Below the pieces are notes generated by a model. That model was not told the origin of the DNA. It worked only from the letters and a program-made list of their open reading frames with translations, and searched no databases. A program made the position numbers and the translations under genes. Below, in pieces: positions 34,329 to 42,261 of a DNA stretch of 62,096 nucleotides; the stretch's first letter is position 1, and every line of letters begins with the position of its first letter. The stretch is from Terriglobia bacterium. GTDB lineage: Bacteria > Acidobacteriota > Terriglobia > Bryobacterales > Bryobacteraceae. Location: positions 1-62,096 of the forward strand of contig JANXYJ010000161.1 of NCBI GenBank assembly GCA_025350105.1, in the 5' to 3' direction.

Positions 34329-35428
34329 ATCGCATATTGATTCGACAAATCCGGATGCCGCTGGTGCATTTTTTTGAGACCAGTTTCAGCCGCACCTATG
34401 CCCGCGACATCATTCTGGTGGAGGTGATGTCAGATGGACTTTCCGGATGGGGCGAAGTGACGGCTGGTGAAAATCCTTTTTACAACGAAGAATGGACGGC
34501 GTCGATCTGGCCGCTGCTCGCCAATTACGTTGCACCCCGCATTTTGCACCAAACGTTTGAAACGGCGAATGACGTTTATGATCGGACAGCGCACATCCGC
34601 GGCCATTTCATGACCCGTGGCGGTGTGGAAGCCGCGATTTGGGATCTGGAGGCGCGACGCGCCGGCGTACCGCTGGCCCAACAGATCGGCGGCGGGGCAC
34701 GAACGGAGATCCCCTGCGGAGTTTCCATCGGCATCCAGGACTCCGTCGATCAACTTTTGCAGAAAATCGAAAGCGAACTGGCGGCGGGATATCAACGGAT
34801 CAAGATCAAGATCAAACCTGGTTGGGATCTGGACGTCGTGCGGAAAGTGCGCGAACGCTTTGCCAACATCCTGTTGATGGCCGACGCAAATTCGGCGTAT
34901 TCGCTCAATGACGCAGAACACCTGAAATGTTTGGATGAGTTCCGCCTGATGATGATCGAGCAGCCGTTGGCGCATGACGATATTCTGGACCACGCAATCT
35001 TGCAGGCGCAGATCAAAACACCTATTTGTTTGGATGAATGCATTCGTACCGCGCATCACGCCGAGCAAGCCATCGCGCTGAGCGCTTGCAAGATTCTGAA
35101 CATCAAACTCGGTCGCGTGGGAGGTTTTCGGGAAGCCAAAAAGATGCACGATTTCGCGCACGCCCACGGGATTCCCGTGTGGTGCGGCGGGATACTGGAA
35201 TCGGGCATCGGGCGCGCCCACAACATTGCGCTGTCCACGCTTACCGGCTTCACTTTACCAGGCGATGTTTCCGCCAGCCAACGCTATTGGGCCCGGGACA
35301 TAATTCATCCGCCCGTGGAAGTATCCACGGCGGGCACGATTCAGGTGCCGGCAAAACCTGGCTTCGGTTTCGATCTCGACATGGATTACATAAAAAGCAT
35401 CACCGTCCGCGAAGAGCTATTGCAATAG
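34313..35428 (+). CDS. menC: o-Succinylbenzoate synthase / N-succinylamino acid racemase family enzyme (enolase superfamily)
   Basis: A 371-residue protein. Acid/base Lys pair in RIKIKIKPG (K164/K166/K168 region), metal ligands D191 (LMADANSAY), E216 (MIEQPL) and D241 (CLDECI), and the second catalytic Lys265 (LNIKLGRVGG). These are the full set for the OSBS/NSAR group. It makes o-succinylbenzoate for menaquinone, racemises N-succinyl amino acids, or does both. With no men genes nearby but a fused-frame GNAT upstream, the racemase role is favoured; the symbol menC is therefore only the family name. Its end overlaps a convergent gene by 12 bp. Confidence 0.9.
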   Translation: MAFQIDRILIRQIRMPLVHFFETSFSRTYARDIILVEVMSDGLSGWGEVTAGENPFYNEEWTASIWPLLANYVAPRILHQTFETANDVYDRTAHIRGHFMTRGGVEAAIWDLEARRAGVPLAQQIGGGARTEIPCGVSIGIQDSVDQLLQKIESELAAGYQRIKIKIKPGWDLDVVRKVRERFANILLMADANSAYSLNDAEHLKCLDEFRLMMIEQPLAHDDILDHAILQAQIKTPICLDECIRTAHHAEQAIALSACKILNIKLGRVGGFREAKKMHDFAHAHGIPVWCGGILESGIGRAHNIALSTLTGFTLPGDVSASQRYWARDIIHPPVEVSTAGTIQVPAKPGFGFDLDMDYIKSITVREELLQ

Positions 35429-35806
35429 TGCGTGCAGACGCTCATCGAATGGACTCCCCAAGAGCGGTTGGATTTTCTCGCGAAAAGTTTTTGCCTGGGC
35501 CGTAGCCGTGTGAGCTTCAAACGCCGCCCGGGTCTGCCAGACTTCGACGACGGTAAAGTGATTGGGCCGCCCGTCCTGCACCATTACTTCGAAACGGACA
35601 AAGCCTGCGTGTTTCTTACTATCGGCTTGGTAGTCGAGCAGAACTTTGTTGGCGGCCGCTACCCCGCCATTGGCCCCCAGCACGTCGACGTGAGTGACTA
35701 CGTAGACCGGCGATCCCGTTTGACCGATGGCGTGTACAGCCGCGGCTAGGATCAGGGCGATGGTCGTCACCAACACAAGCAGGCGATTTCGATCAGCAAA
35801 TGTCAT
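35417..35806 (-). CDS. Exported antibiotic-biosynthesis-monooxygenase (ABM) fold protein
   Basis: 129 residues from ATG 35806 (MTFADRNRLLVLVTTIALIL), with a signal peptide cleaved near GQTG. The mature part is a single ABM ferredoxin-like domain: VYVVTHVDVLG, RFEVMVQDGRPNHFTVVEVW and RAAFEAHTATAQAKTF. Such domains occur in quinol or heme-degrading oxygenases and in small detoxifying proteins; an exported form is unusual. The upstream start at 35899 was rejected as it adds a poorly structured stretch before the signal peptide. Confidence 0.8.
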   Translation of the reverse strand: MTFADRNRLLVLVTTIALILAAAVHAIGQTGSPVYVVTHVDVLGANGGVAAANKVLLDYQADSKKHAGFVRFEVMVQDGRPNHFTVVEVWQTRAAFEAHTATAQAKTFREKIQPLLGSPFDERLHALLQ

Positions 35807-35812
35807 TCCCGG

Positions 35813-35818
35813 AGTATA
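35813..35818 (-). promoter_or_regulatory. -10 element of the exported ABM gene
   Basis: TATACT lies six bases before the ATG at 35806, supporting that start and a leaderless or near-leaderless transcript. Confidence 0.45.
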
Positions 35819-35884
35819 CGCCGACTTAACATCGGGCGCAATGAAATGCGAGAGACACGAAATACGGCACAATGAAAAGATCCC

Positions 35885-37231
35885 ATGCAAAGTTCGCATT
35901 CAACCGCCGAACCGGCGGGATTCACCGGCCTATTGCGCGCCAATCGCAATTATCGTTTCACCTGGCTGGGCCAAGTGGTGAGCGAAGCCGGGGATAACTT
36001 CAACAATATTGCTGTCTTTTCGCTGGCACTGGCCAACACCCATTCGGGAATTGTCGTGGCGGCCATCCTTCTGTCGCGAGGACTCTCCATGCTACCGGCG
36101 GGACCCATTGCAGGCGTGTTGCTGGATCGCATGGATCGCAAACGGATCATGATCTTAAGCGACCTGGTTCGCGCCGTGATCGCGCTCGGCTTCATCTTTG
36201 CGATACCCGTGGGCCGGACCTGGCTTCTGTATTTGCTCAGTGGGCTGTTGATGTTCGCATCGCCATTTTTTACCAGCGGCCGCGCGGCCATTCTGCCCTC
36301 TATCGCCAATCGTCAGGAATTGCATACCGCCAATTCGCTCACACAACTTACGCAGTGGACTGCGCTGGCGGTCGGGTCACTTCTGGGAGGCGTCTCCGTT
36401 ACCGTGGCCGGGTACAAGCTGGCGTTCATCTTCAATGCGTTGTCGTTCGTATTTTCGGCGTTCTGTATTTCCCGCCTCCACACAGGCGGCGGCTTCCGGT
36501 CCGCCACTGGCGATGCGAACACCAGTTCAATTACCGAGAGCCGCGTCTTGCGCCCTTGGAGGGAATATGTTGCCGGGTTGCGCTACATGCGCTCAGTTCC
36601 ATTGATCTTCGCCATCGGCTTGGTGAATGTTGGTTGGGCCAGCGGTGGCGGCGCCGGCCAAATCCTCCTCAGCCTTTTCGGTGACACGGTGTTTCACAAA
36701 GGATCGATTGGCATTGGCGCGATTTGGGGATCGGCTGGAATTGGGTTGGTGATGGGATCGCTGATCGCGCACCGTCTGTTTCCGCGGCTGAGCTTCACGC
36801 AGTACAAGACCACGGTCTCTGCGGTTTACATCCTTCACGGCACGTTCTATGCGTTGTTCTGTTTGTCGCCCTCGTTTGTGATGGCGGTGATTTCCATTGG
36901 GCTTTCCCGTATAGCCGTTGGTGTCAGCGCGGTATCGAATTCGTCGCAGCTATTGAGTCACGTGGCGCATGAGTTTCGCGGCCGCGTTTTTTCCACCATA
37001 GAAACCTGGACGTGGATGACCATGATGGTCTCAATGAGCGCGGCTGGATGGGCTTCCGATCATGCAAGTCCGCGAGTCATCGGCGTGGTGGCCGCGGCCT
37101 TCAGCACATCCACTGCGTTTTTTTGGGCTTGGGCCAACTTCGCGGGAAAGCTGCCGGAACCAGCGCTCTTAGGAATTCATCCTGATGAAGTGCCGGGTGA
37201 AGTTGAGATACACGGCGAGCCAGCAGCGTAG
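35885..37231 (+). CDS. MFS transporter (MFS_3 / EntS-like)
   Basis: A 448-residue, 12-helix transporter. The loop between helices 2 and 3 (GVLLDRMDRKRIMILSD) carries the MFS signature. The start FTGLLRANRNYRFTWLGQ and helix pattern match the MFS_3 group, which includes enterobactin and macrolide exporters. The substrate is unknown. It stands alone in this direction; the ankyrin gene converges 2 bp after its stop. Confidence 0.88.
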   Translation: MQSSHSTAEPAGFTGLLRANRNYRFTWLGQVVSEAGDNFNNIAVFSLALANTHSGIVVAAILLSRGLSMLPAGPIAGVLLDRMDRKRIMILSDLVRAVIALGFIFAIPVGRTWLLYLLSGLLMFASPFFTSGRAAILPSIANRQELHTANSLTQLTQWTALAVGSLLGGVSVTVAGYKLAFIFNALSFVFSAFCISRLHTGGGFRSATGDANTSSITESRVLRPWREYVAGLRYMRSVPLIFAIGLVNVGWASGGGAGQILLSLFGDTVFHKGSIGIGAIWGSAGIGLVMGSLIAHRLFPRLSFTQYKTTVSAVYILHGTFYALFCLSPSFVMAVISIGLSRIAVGVSAVSNSSQLLSHVAHEFRGRVFSTIETWTWMTMMVSMSAAGWASDHASPRVIGVVAAAFSTSTAFFWAWANFAGKLPEPALLGIHPDEVPGEVEIHGEPAA

Positions 37232-37233
37232 CG

Positions 37234-37866
37234 CTATTTCCGCGCGCCTTCCAGAATTGCGATCTTCTCGGTAAGGGCCAGTTCCCGGGCAAGATCCAAG
37301 GCAGTTTTTCCACGTTGATCGCGCAGAGTCAGATCAGCGCCTGCATGCACCAACACGCGCGTGACGGCTTCATCCAGGGTCAACATCAATGCCGTCTGGC
37401 CGTCTTGATTTTGCAGGTTGATTTTTGCTCCGGCCACCAGCAGCACCTTCGCGGTGGCGGCATCGGGCGCTCCGTGGAGCGCGGTGTTGCCATAAATGCT
37501 GTCTTGCGCGTTAACGTCAACCCCGGCGTCGATTAACAGTCGCGCCACTTCGGCGGGGTCTTCTTTGGGATCACCCACGGCGCTCTGTGCGATGACGTTT
37601 AACGCTGTCCGGCCAGCGGAATCGCGTTGATGAACATCGGCGTTGTGCTGCAATATCTCGCGAACGATTTCCGGAAACGCCGCGGCGGAGGCGGCTTGCA
37701 GCGCCGAAAAACTCTTCGGCAAATTCGGATTTGCACCTGCCGCCAGCAATCGGCGCACTTGCACTAAATCGCCCGCCTCGGCGGCTAGTACCAACTCGGC
37801 TTTTCGGGTTTGACGCTGCCCGGACAAAACCAGCGTCAAGCTCAAAAGGTAAATAGCGATTCGCAC
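37234..37866 (-). CDS. Exported ankyrin-repeat protein
   Basis: 210 residues from GTG 37866, which gives a signal peptide (RIAIYLLSLTLVLSGQ) directly. Five ankyrin-like repeats follow, for example AGDLVQVRRLLAAGANPNLP, EIVREILQHNADVHQRDSA, RLLIDAGVDVNAQDSIYGNT and LVHAGADLTLRDQRGKTALD. A TGC-TAAGCT extended -10-like motif lies seven bases before the GTG. Ankyrin proteins bind other proteins; exported bacterial ones often neutralise a partner, but none is evident. Divergent from the SDR gene. Confidence 0.8.
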   Translation of the reverse strand: MRIAIYLLSLTLVLSGQRQTRKAELVLAAEAGDLVQVRRLLAAGANPNLPKSFSALQAASAAAFPEIVREILQHNADVHQRDSAGRTALNVIAQSAVGDPKEDPAEVARLLIDAGVDVNAQDSIYGNTALHGAPDAATAKVLLVAGAKINLQNQDGQTALMLTLDEAVTRVLVHAGADLTLRDQRGKTALDLARELALTEKIAILEGARK

Positions 37867-37885
37867 ATCCCGAAGCTTAGCACCG

Positions 37886-37891
37886 CATAAT
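37886..37891 (+). promoter_or_regulatory. -10-like hexamer of the SDR gene
   Basis: CATAAT ends six bases before the ATG at 37898. GAAGGG abuts the ATG with no spacing, too close to serve as a ribosome site, so a leaderless message is plausible. Confidence 0.35.
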
Positions 37892-37897
37892 GAAGGG

Positions 37898-38617
37898 ATG
37901 TCTTCACTGGAAGGTCGCGTCATCCTGGTTACAGGAGCAGCCAAACGAATTGGACGAAGCATTGCTAGACGCTTGGCGCGTGACGGCGCGCGCGTCGCGA
38001 TCCACTATAGCCAGTCGGAGAAAGAGGCGCGTGCCACCGCCATGGAGTGCAACGACGCGCCCGTATTTCGCGCGAATCTGGAAAGCGTTGCAGAAATCGA
38101 TCGTTTGTTCTCCAGCGTCCACCAGCACTTCGGACAGCTGGACGGACTGGTGAATAACGCCGCACGATTCACTCGGATTGACCCGCTGAAAGTGACCGAA
38201 GCCGACTGGGACTTCATTCATAACGTGAATCTGAAGGCCACCTTTTTCTGCTGCCAGCAGGCCGCTCGGATCATGATGGCCGGTCACGGTGGCCGCATCG
38301 TCAACATGAGCTCCCTGGGCGGCTTGCGTCCTTGGTCCCAGCATGCCCACTACTGTGCTTCCAAGGCCGGAGTGGTGATGCTGACACGCGCGTTGGCCAC
38401 GGCATTCGCCCCTAAAGTGACGGTGAATTCGGTGGCGCCTGGCGTGATTCCATTCGACACATGCGATGAGCGCATCGAACGATTGATTGCGGCGACGCCC
38501 TCACAACGCGCCGGCACCGGCGAGGAAGTCGCGGATGCGGTAGCGTACTTCTTATCGGCTTCAAACTTTGTGACGGGACAGGTGCTAGCGGTCGACGGCG
38601 GGCTCAGCCAGAAGTAG
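37898..38617 (+). CDS. Short-chain dehydrogenase/reductase, pteridine-reductase-like
   Basis: A 239-residue SDR. Cofactor motif TGAAKRIGRSIARRL (12-26), NNAARF (about 86-91), and the active-site Ser-Tyr-Lys in VNMSSLGG and HYCASKAG. The AKRIG sequence within the glycine motif is common in pteridine reductase and FolM-type members. Substrate unproven. It converges on the YkgJ-like gene with no base between the two stop codons. Confidence 0.85.
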   Translation: MSSLEGRVILVTGAAKRIGRSIARRLARDGARVAIHYSQSEKEARATAMECNDAPVFRANLESVAEIDRLFSSVHQHFGQLDGLVNNAARFTRIDPLKVTEADWDFIHNVNLKATFFCCQQAARIMMAGHGGRIVNMSSLGGLRPWSQHAHYCASKAGVVMLTRALATAFAPKVTVNSVAPGVIPFDTCDERIERLIAATPSQRAGTGEEVADAVAYFLSASNFVTGQVLAVDGGLSQK

Positions 38618-39031
38618 CTATTCTTCGTACATTTTTGGATAGGCGCGCCGATGCACTTCGGCCATCTCCATCGCCGTGCCGATCTGAATCAACTCGCCTT
38701 TTCCTATGCCAGGACAGTAGCGCGCTGTCTTGAACCAGGTGACCTTCTTCTCGACGATCTCTGGCCAAAACGGAAACGTACTGCACTGGGTTGGCTTGGC
38801 CGGGTGAATGGAGCAGCCGTTTTCCGTCAAGAAATGACACTGCTTGTCGCGCGGCTGGCGGAAACGGATTTCATTCCTGGTGCGATAGACGTACTTGGCC
38901 TCAAAGGCCTTGGCCGTCATACCAACAAATGTTGCTGCGCGCTTCACGTCATCTTCGGTCAGATAAACATGCCCGTCCTGATCACAACAGCGGATGCAAC
39001 CGGGTTGACAGGTGAAGCGAATGTAGTCCAT
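38618..39031 (-). CDS. YkgJ-family cysteine-cluster protein
   Basis: 137 residues. Eight or so cysteines in the YkgJ arrangement: CQPGCIRCC at the N-terminus, QCHFLTENGCSIHPAKPTQC in the middle and YCPGIGKG near the end. These probably bind zinc or an Fe-S cluster. The ATG at 39031 shares its first base with the upstream gene's TGA (TGATG), so the pair is translationally coupled. Last gene of the LssY_C / unknown / YkgJ operon. Confidence 0.88.
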   Translation of the reverse strand: MDYIRFTCQPGCIRCCDQDGHVYLTEDDVKRAATFVGMTAKAFEAKYVYRTRNEIRFRQPRDKQCHFLTENGCSIHPAKPTQCSTFPFWPEIVEKKVTWFKTARYCPGIGKGELIQIGTAMEMAEVHRRAYPKMYEE

Positions 39032-39618
39032 CAATCGGCCCTGCGCGTCCTGATGTTCTTTGCCGTGACCACTGGTTTGCCGACCGTGCGAATGATTTCA
39101 TATTCCACCGTACTCAAGCGGGATGCGCAGCATAGCGGATCGCGCTCGCTGTAACGCAGGAAATCGGCGACAATCCGGCCATCGCCCGGGACACTGACGT
39201 TCGCCGTCGAACCGTCGGAGCGGGCATTCATCAGAACCGGCGAAAGCGTTCCCGAAAAGTCGCCATTTACGAACACAAATTCCTGGTATTGCAGTGGGCG
39301 GCACATCCCGTCGTTCGATGCCTGGCCGGTAACTACAACAATTCCGTTGTGTCCCGTGCCCTTATTTGCCAGGAACCAACCCGCCTTTTCCACTGCCAGT
39401 TCGTCTCTAGTTTGGGCCTGATACCGATGTTTCATACATTCAGGATCAAGCACAGCCGTCCGCGGAGCATGCGGTACAGTGCGGCCAGCGTGGTTCCATT
39501 CTTTGGAGACCGGCACGTCCAACCAATTCAGTTTATGATCGTCAACGCTCTTCAGCGCCGAGGGTTGACCCAGTAAACTCAGGCCCCAAAGAACGCAAGC
39601 AAAACGGAGCCAGTTCAC
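39031..39618 (-). CDS. Exported protein of unknown function, weak LppP/LprE resemblance
   Basis: 195 residues; signal peptide MNWLRFACVLWGLSLLGQPS. The mature part is rich in paired cysteines (PECMKHR, GMCRPLQY, PLCCAS). The pattern around YQEFVFVNGDFSGTLSPVLM and VEYEIIR loosely resembles mycobacterial LppP/LprE lipoproteins, without a lipobox. GTG start 39618 overlaps the upstream stop (GTGA) and its stop overlaps the YkgJ start, so all three genes are coupled. Confidence 0.7.
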   Translation of the reverse strand: MNWLRFACVLWGLSLLGQPSALKSVDDHKLNWLDVPVSKEWNHAGRTVPHAPRTAVLDPECMKHRYQAQTRDELAVEKAGWFLANKGTGHNGIVVVTGQASNDGMCRPLQYQEFVFVNGDFSGTLSPVLMNARSDGSTANVSVPGDGRIVADFLRYSERDPLCCASRLSTVEYEIIRTVGKPVVTAKNIRTRRAD

Positions 39619-40766
39619 TTGGCGGCCGCCGCGGGGAGTGGCGACGATAAGGGCACCGCCGCATCATCGGGAATCAAGTGAATCACCAACATGCGGCCGT
39701 CGGAGTGAAAGCTTGCGCCCGTCGCCGTCTTGGCTTCTTTCGAAGGTTCGCTAGGCATCAGGTAACTTTCCTTTGCCACTAACCCCGTGTCGTTCAGACT
39801 CCGGCTGACATAGTCGCGTTCGTCATCCACATTGGGATCGATTTTGTGCGTCACCCCGTTATTCCGATTGTCTTTGTCGAAACCAATATCGTGCGTGGCG
39901 GCGCCAATCCATAACTCCTGTCCTTCCACTTGAAATGGTGCTTTCCACAACCGCAGGTGATGACGTTGAGCCACCACCGAAATCGGGTCAGCGTGTGCCA
40001 GTCCGTAGTCTTGCACCCGCCCGAACAGTGTGAGTTCGCTCATGGGCAGTTCCACATAGGCCTGCTTGGTCAACGTTGAAAGGATCGTGTGCGCCACCGC
40101 GTCCTTCTTGTCACGATCCACCGCCACCCAACCAGCGGCCTTAAACGTTTGAATAACTTTTTGTTCCGCGCCTACGACCACGAAATTTGTGTTATCGCCG
40201 ACGTTACCCTGCGCGTCGGTGATGCGGCGCGGAAAACGATCAATCATTTCAGCGGTGACGGTAGGCAATTTGTAATTGATGGTGATGCTGGGGTCCTTGC
40301 CCCGCGCCAGAATCGTGATGGTAGCGTGCAGTGTGCCACTCAGCGTATCGATCTTGGTTTTGTTCAGCCCAAGAAACAGCCGTCCGGCACGCGGCGTCTG
40401 CCACTGAAGATTTGCCCCGATAGTGAAGGGCACGGCGGTGTCGGTTGATCCGATCCGCCCGATCAGAGTTCCAAGGCCCGACGCATTCACAGGATAGGCC
40501 TTCATTAGGTCCCTAAAACCGCGTGGTGCGCCGCCAGCGGTGGCCGTGCGGCCGTTGGGCAGCATCACCATTCCGGTTGCGGCAATCTGCAGCGAATCAC
40601 CTGCCCAAAGGTCCACTCCCGTGTCCACCCAGTCCTTGCTTGAATCGACGTCCAGTTCCTTCGGCGCGACGGTCGCACTGGCCTTCACCGCGGTGGCGGG
40701 AGGCGTGTCCTGGGCCCATGCGCCGACGCAGAGCAAAAGTCCAAGAAAACGTTTGTGAGCTCGCAT
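39615..40766 (-). CDS. Exported two-domain protein: lectin-like N-terminal domain and LssY_C domain
   Basis: 383 residues from ATG 40766 (MRAHKRFLGLLLCVGAWAQD), which gives a signal peptide. Residues about 45-170 resemble the PA-IL/LecA-like fold (DSSKDWVDTGVDLWAGDSLQ, AATGMVMLPNG). About 190-350 match LssY_C: ELTLFGRVQDYGLAHADP, RHHLRLWKAPFQVEGQELW and THDIGFDKDNRNNGVTHKID. LssY_C is found in type I secretion-linked and membrane proteins; its activity is unknown to me. First gene of a coupled three-gene operon, divergent from the M48 protease. Confidence 0.82.
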   Translation of the reverse strand: MRAHKRFLGLLLCVGAWAQDTPPATAVKASATVAPKELDVDSSKDWVDTGVDLWAGDSLQIAATGMVMLPNGRTATAGGAPRGFRDLMKAYPVNASGLGTLIGRIGSTDTAVPFTIGANLQWQTPRAGRLFLGLNKTKIDTLSGTLHATITILARGKDPSITINYKLPTVTAEMIDRFPRRITDAQGNVGDNTNFVVVGAEQKVIQTFKAAGWVAVDRDKKDAVAHTILSTLTKQAYVELPMSELTLFGRVQDYGLAHADPISVVAQRHHLRLWKAPFQVEGQELWIGAATHDIGFDKDNRNNGVTHKIDPNVDDERDYVSRSLNDTGLVAKESYLMPSEPSKEAKTATGASFHSDGRMLVIHLIPDDAAVPLSSPLPAAAAK

Positions 40767-40773
40767 GTTCTCT

Positions 40774-40779
40774 ATTGTA
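40774..40779 (-). promoter_or_regulatory. -10 element of the LssY_C operon
   Basis: TACAAT lies seven bases before the ATG at 40766, with no ribosome site between, supporting that start and a leaderless transcript. Confidence 0.45.
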
Positions 40780-40830
40780 TTCTCATGCGCTAAAATGTGG
40801 GCAAGTACGTCAATAACGGGAAGGACGATA

Positions 40831-42234
40831 ATGAAACGCGCACAAATTACTATTCTCTTCATATCACTGATCACCATGTGGACCATAACCGCGCAGGGCG
40901 CCGAGAAAGCACCCAAGCAACAGCAGGTGAATGTGCAGAAGACTTCTCTTACGCGCGAACAGGAGGCCATGCTGGGCAACCAAGCCGCCGCACAAGTGGA
41001 ACGCGAAATGGAAGTCCTGCAGAATCCGGAGGTGGAGGCCTGGCTAAATCAGATTGGCCAGCAGTTGGCCAAGACGCCGCAGGCCAACGCCTACCCATAT
41101 CACTTCAAGCTGGTGAACGAAGAATCCATCAACGCTTTTGCGCTGCCCGGCGGACCCATGTTCGTGCATACGGGCCTGATTCGTGCTGCCGATAACGAAG
41201 GAGAAGTGGCGGGTGTGTTGGCTCACGAGATGTCGCATGTCGCGTTACGCCATGGCGCCGCGCAAATGAGCAAGCAACAGACATGGGGCTCCATATTTGG
41301 AGTGCTACAAACCGCCGCAGGGGCCTTAAATTGCGGCATGATGTGCCAGGCGGCGCAGGCCGGGGCAGGCTTGGGCGGCAACTCACTGTTGATGAAATTC
41401 TCTCGCGGTTATGAGAGGGACGCCGATTTGAACGGGGCACGGATGATGGCATCGGCGGGATACAACCCCATTGGCCTGCCCAATTTTTTCGAAAAACTGA
41501 AGGCCCAAACCGGCACCGCGACTGAGCCCAAGGGCTTGCAATTGTGGCTTTCGTCGCACCCAGCGACGGGCAATCGCATCGAATACGTTTCGGACGATAT
41601 CAAGTTTTACGCCAAGAAGGACTACAGCAATAACACTGGCAACTTCGCCCGCGTTAAGCAGATTGTGACCGCAATTCCACCGCCGAAACTGAAGCCGCCG
41701 GCCCTGCTTTCGGTGGTGCAAGGCACTCCACGGCAAGGCTTGCCGCTGGGCTTCAAAGATTACGCCGCAAAGGGATTTTCCGTCGCCTATCCGGGAACCT
41801 GGCAAGCCGGGCAAGCCCAGGAAGGCGGCAGCGTCTATTTAGCGCCACAAGGCGGCGCCGCGCAAGGGCAGAACAACGGCGTGGAACTGATCACGGGTGC
41901 CATGATCGATTACTATGTGCCCGCATCCGGAGCCAGCGCCACCAATCTGGATCGAACCACCAATGAATTTATTGAGAGCCTGAAGAAGGGCGATACGAGT
42001 CTCCGGGCGGAGCGCTCCAATCCCGGAACGCTGGGCGGCAAGCCCAGTCTGAATACGCTGATCACCACGAAGACGTCGACAGGCGTGGCGCAAACGGTAT
42101 TTCTCAGCACCGTTGCCCGCCAGGCGGGGCTTTGGTACATGGTGATGGCGGCGCCAACCGATCAGGAAGCGGCGCTCAGCCCCGGCTTTCAACAGATGAT
42201 GGGCACCGTGCTGTTTCCCAACGACGTGCCCTAA
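40831..42234 (+). CDS. Exported M48-family zinc metalloprotease
   Basis: 467 residues from ATG 40831, with GGGAAGGA seven bases upstream. Signal peptide to about residue 23. Zinc motif HEMSH at 132-136 (LAHEMSHVALRHG) and the distal Glu in GYERDADLNGA. The SSHPATGNRIEYV stretch resembles the C-terminal end of the BepA/YfgC-like M48 core. A further 200-residue domain follows, with VAYPGTWQAGQ, similar to a DUF1795-like fold. It likely cuts misfolded envelope proteins. The stop codon lies in a 13-bp tandem repeat. Confidence 0.9.
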   Translation: MKRAQITILFISLITMWTITAQGAEKAPKQQQVNVQKTSLTREQEAMLGNQAAAQVEREMEVLQNPEVEAWLNQIGQQLAKTPQANAYPYHFKLVNEESINAFALPGGPMFVHTGLIRAADNEGEVAGVLAHEMSHVALRHGAAQMSKQQTWGSIFGVLQTAAGALNCGMMCQAAQAGAGLGGNSLLMKFSRGYERDADLNGARMMASAGYNPIGLPNFFEKLKAQTGTATEPKGLQLWLSSHPATGNRIEYVSDDIKFYAKKDYSNNTGNFARVKQIVTAIPPPKLKPPALLSVVQGTPRQGLPLGFKDYAAKGFSVAYPGTWQAGQAQEGGSVYLAPQGGAAQGQNNGVELITGAMIDYYVPASGASATNLDRTTNEFIESLKKGDTSLRAERSNPGTLGGKPSLNTLITTKTSTGVAQTVFLSTVARQAGLWYMVMAAPTDQEAALSPGFQQMMGTVLFPNDVP

Positions 42235-42258
42235 CGACGTGCCCTAACGACGTGCCCT
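42220..42258. repeat. 13-bp tandem repeat, three perfect copies, spanning the M48 stop codon
   Basis: AACGACGTGCCCT at 42220-42232, 42233-42245 and 42246-42258. The gene's TAA is formed by the junction of copies one and two, and each further copy regenerates a TAA. The protein end (NDVP) is therefore unchanged by copy number. Confidence 0.95.
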
Positions 42259-42261
42259 AAA

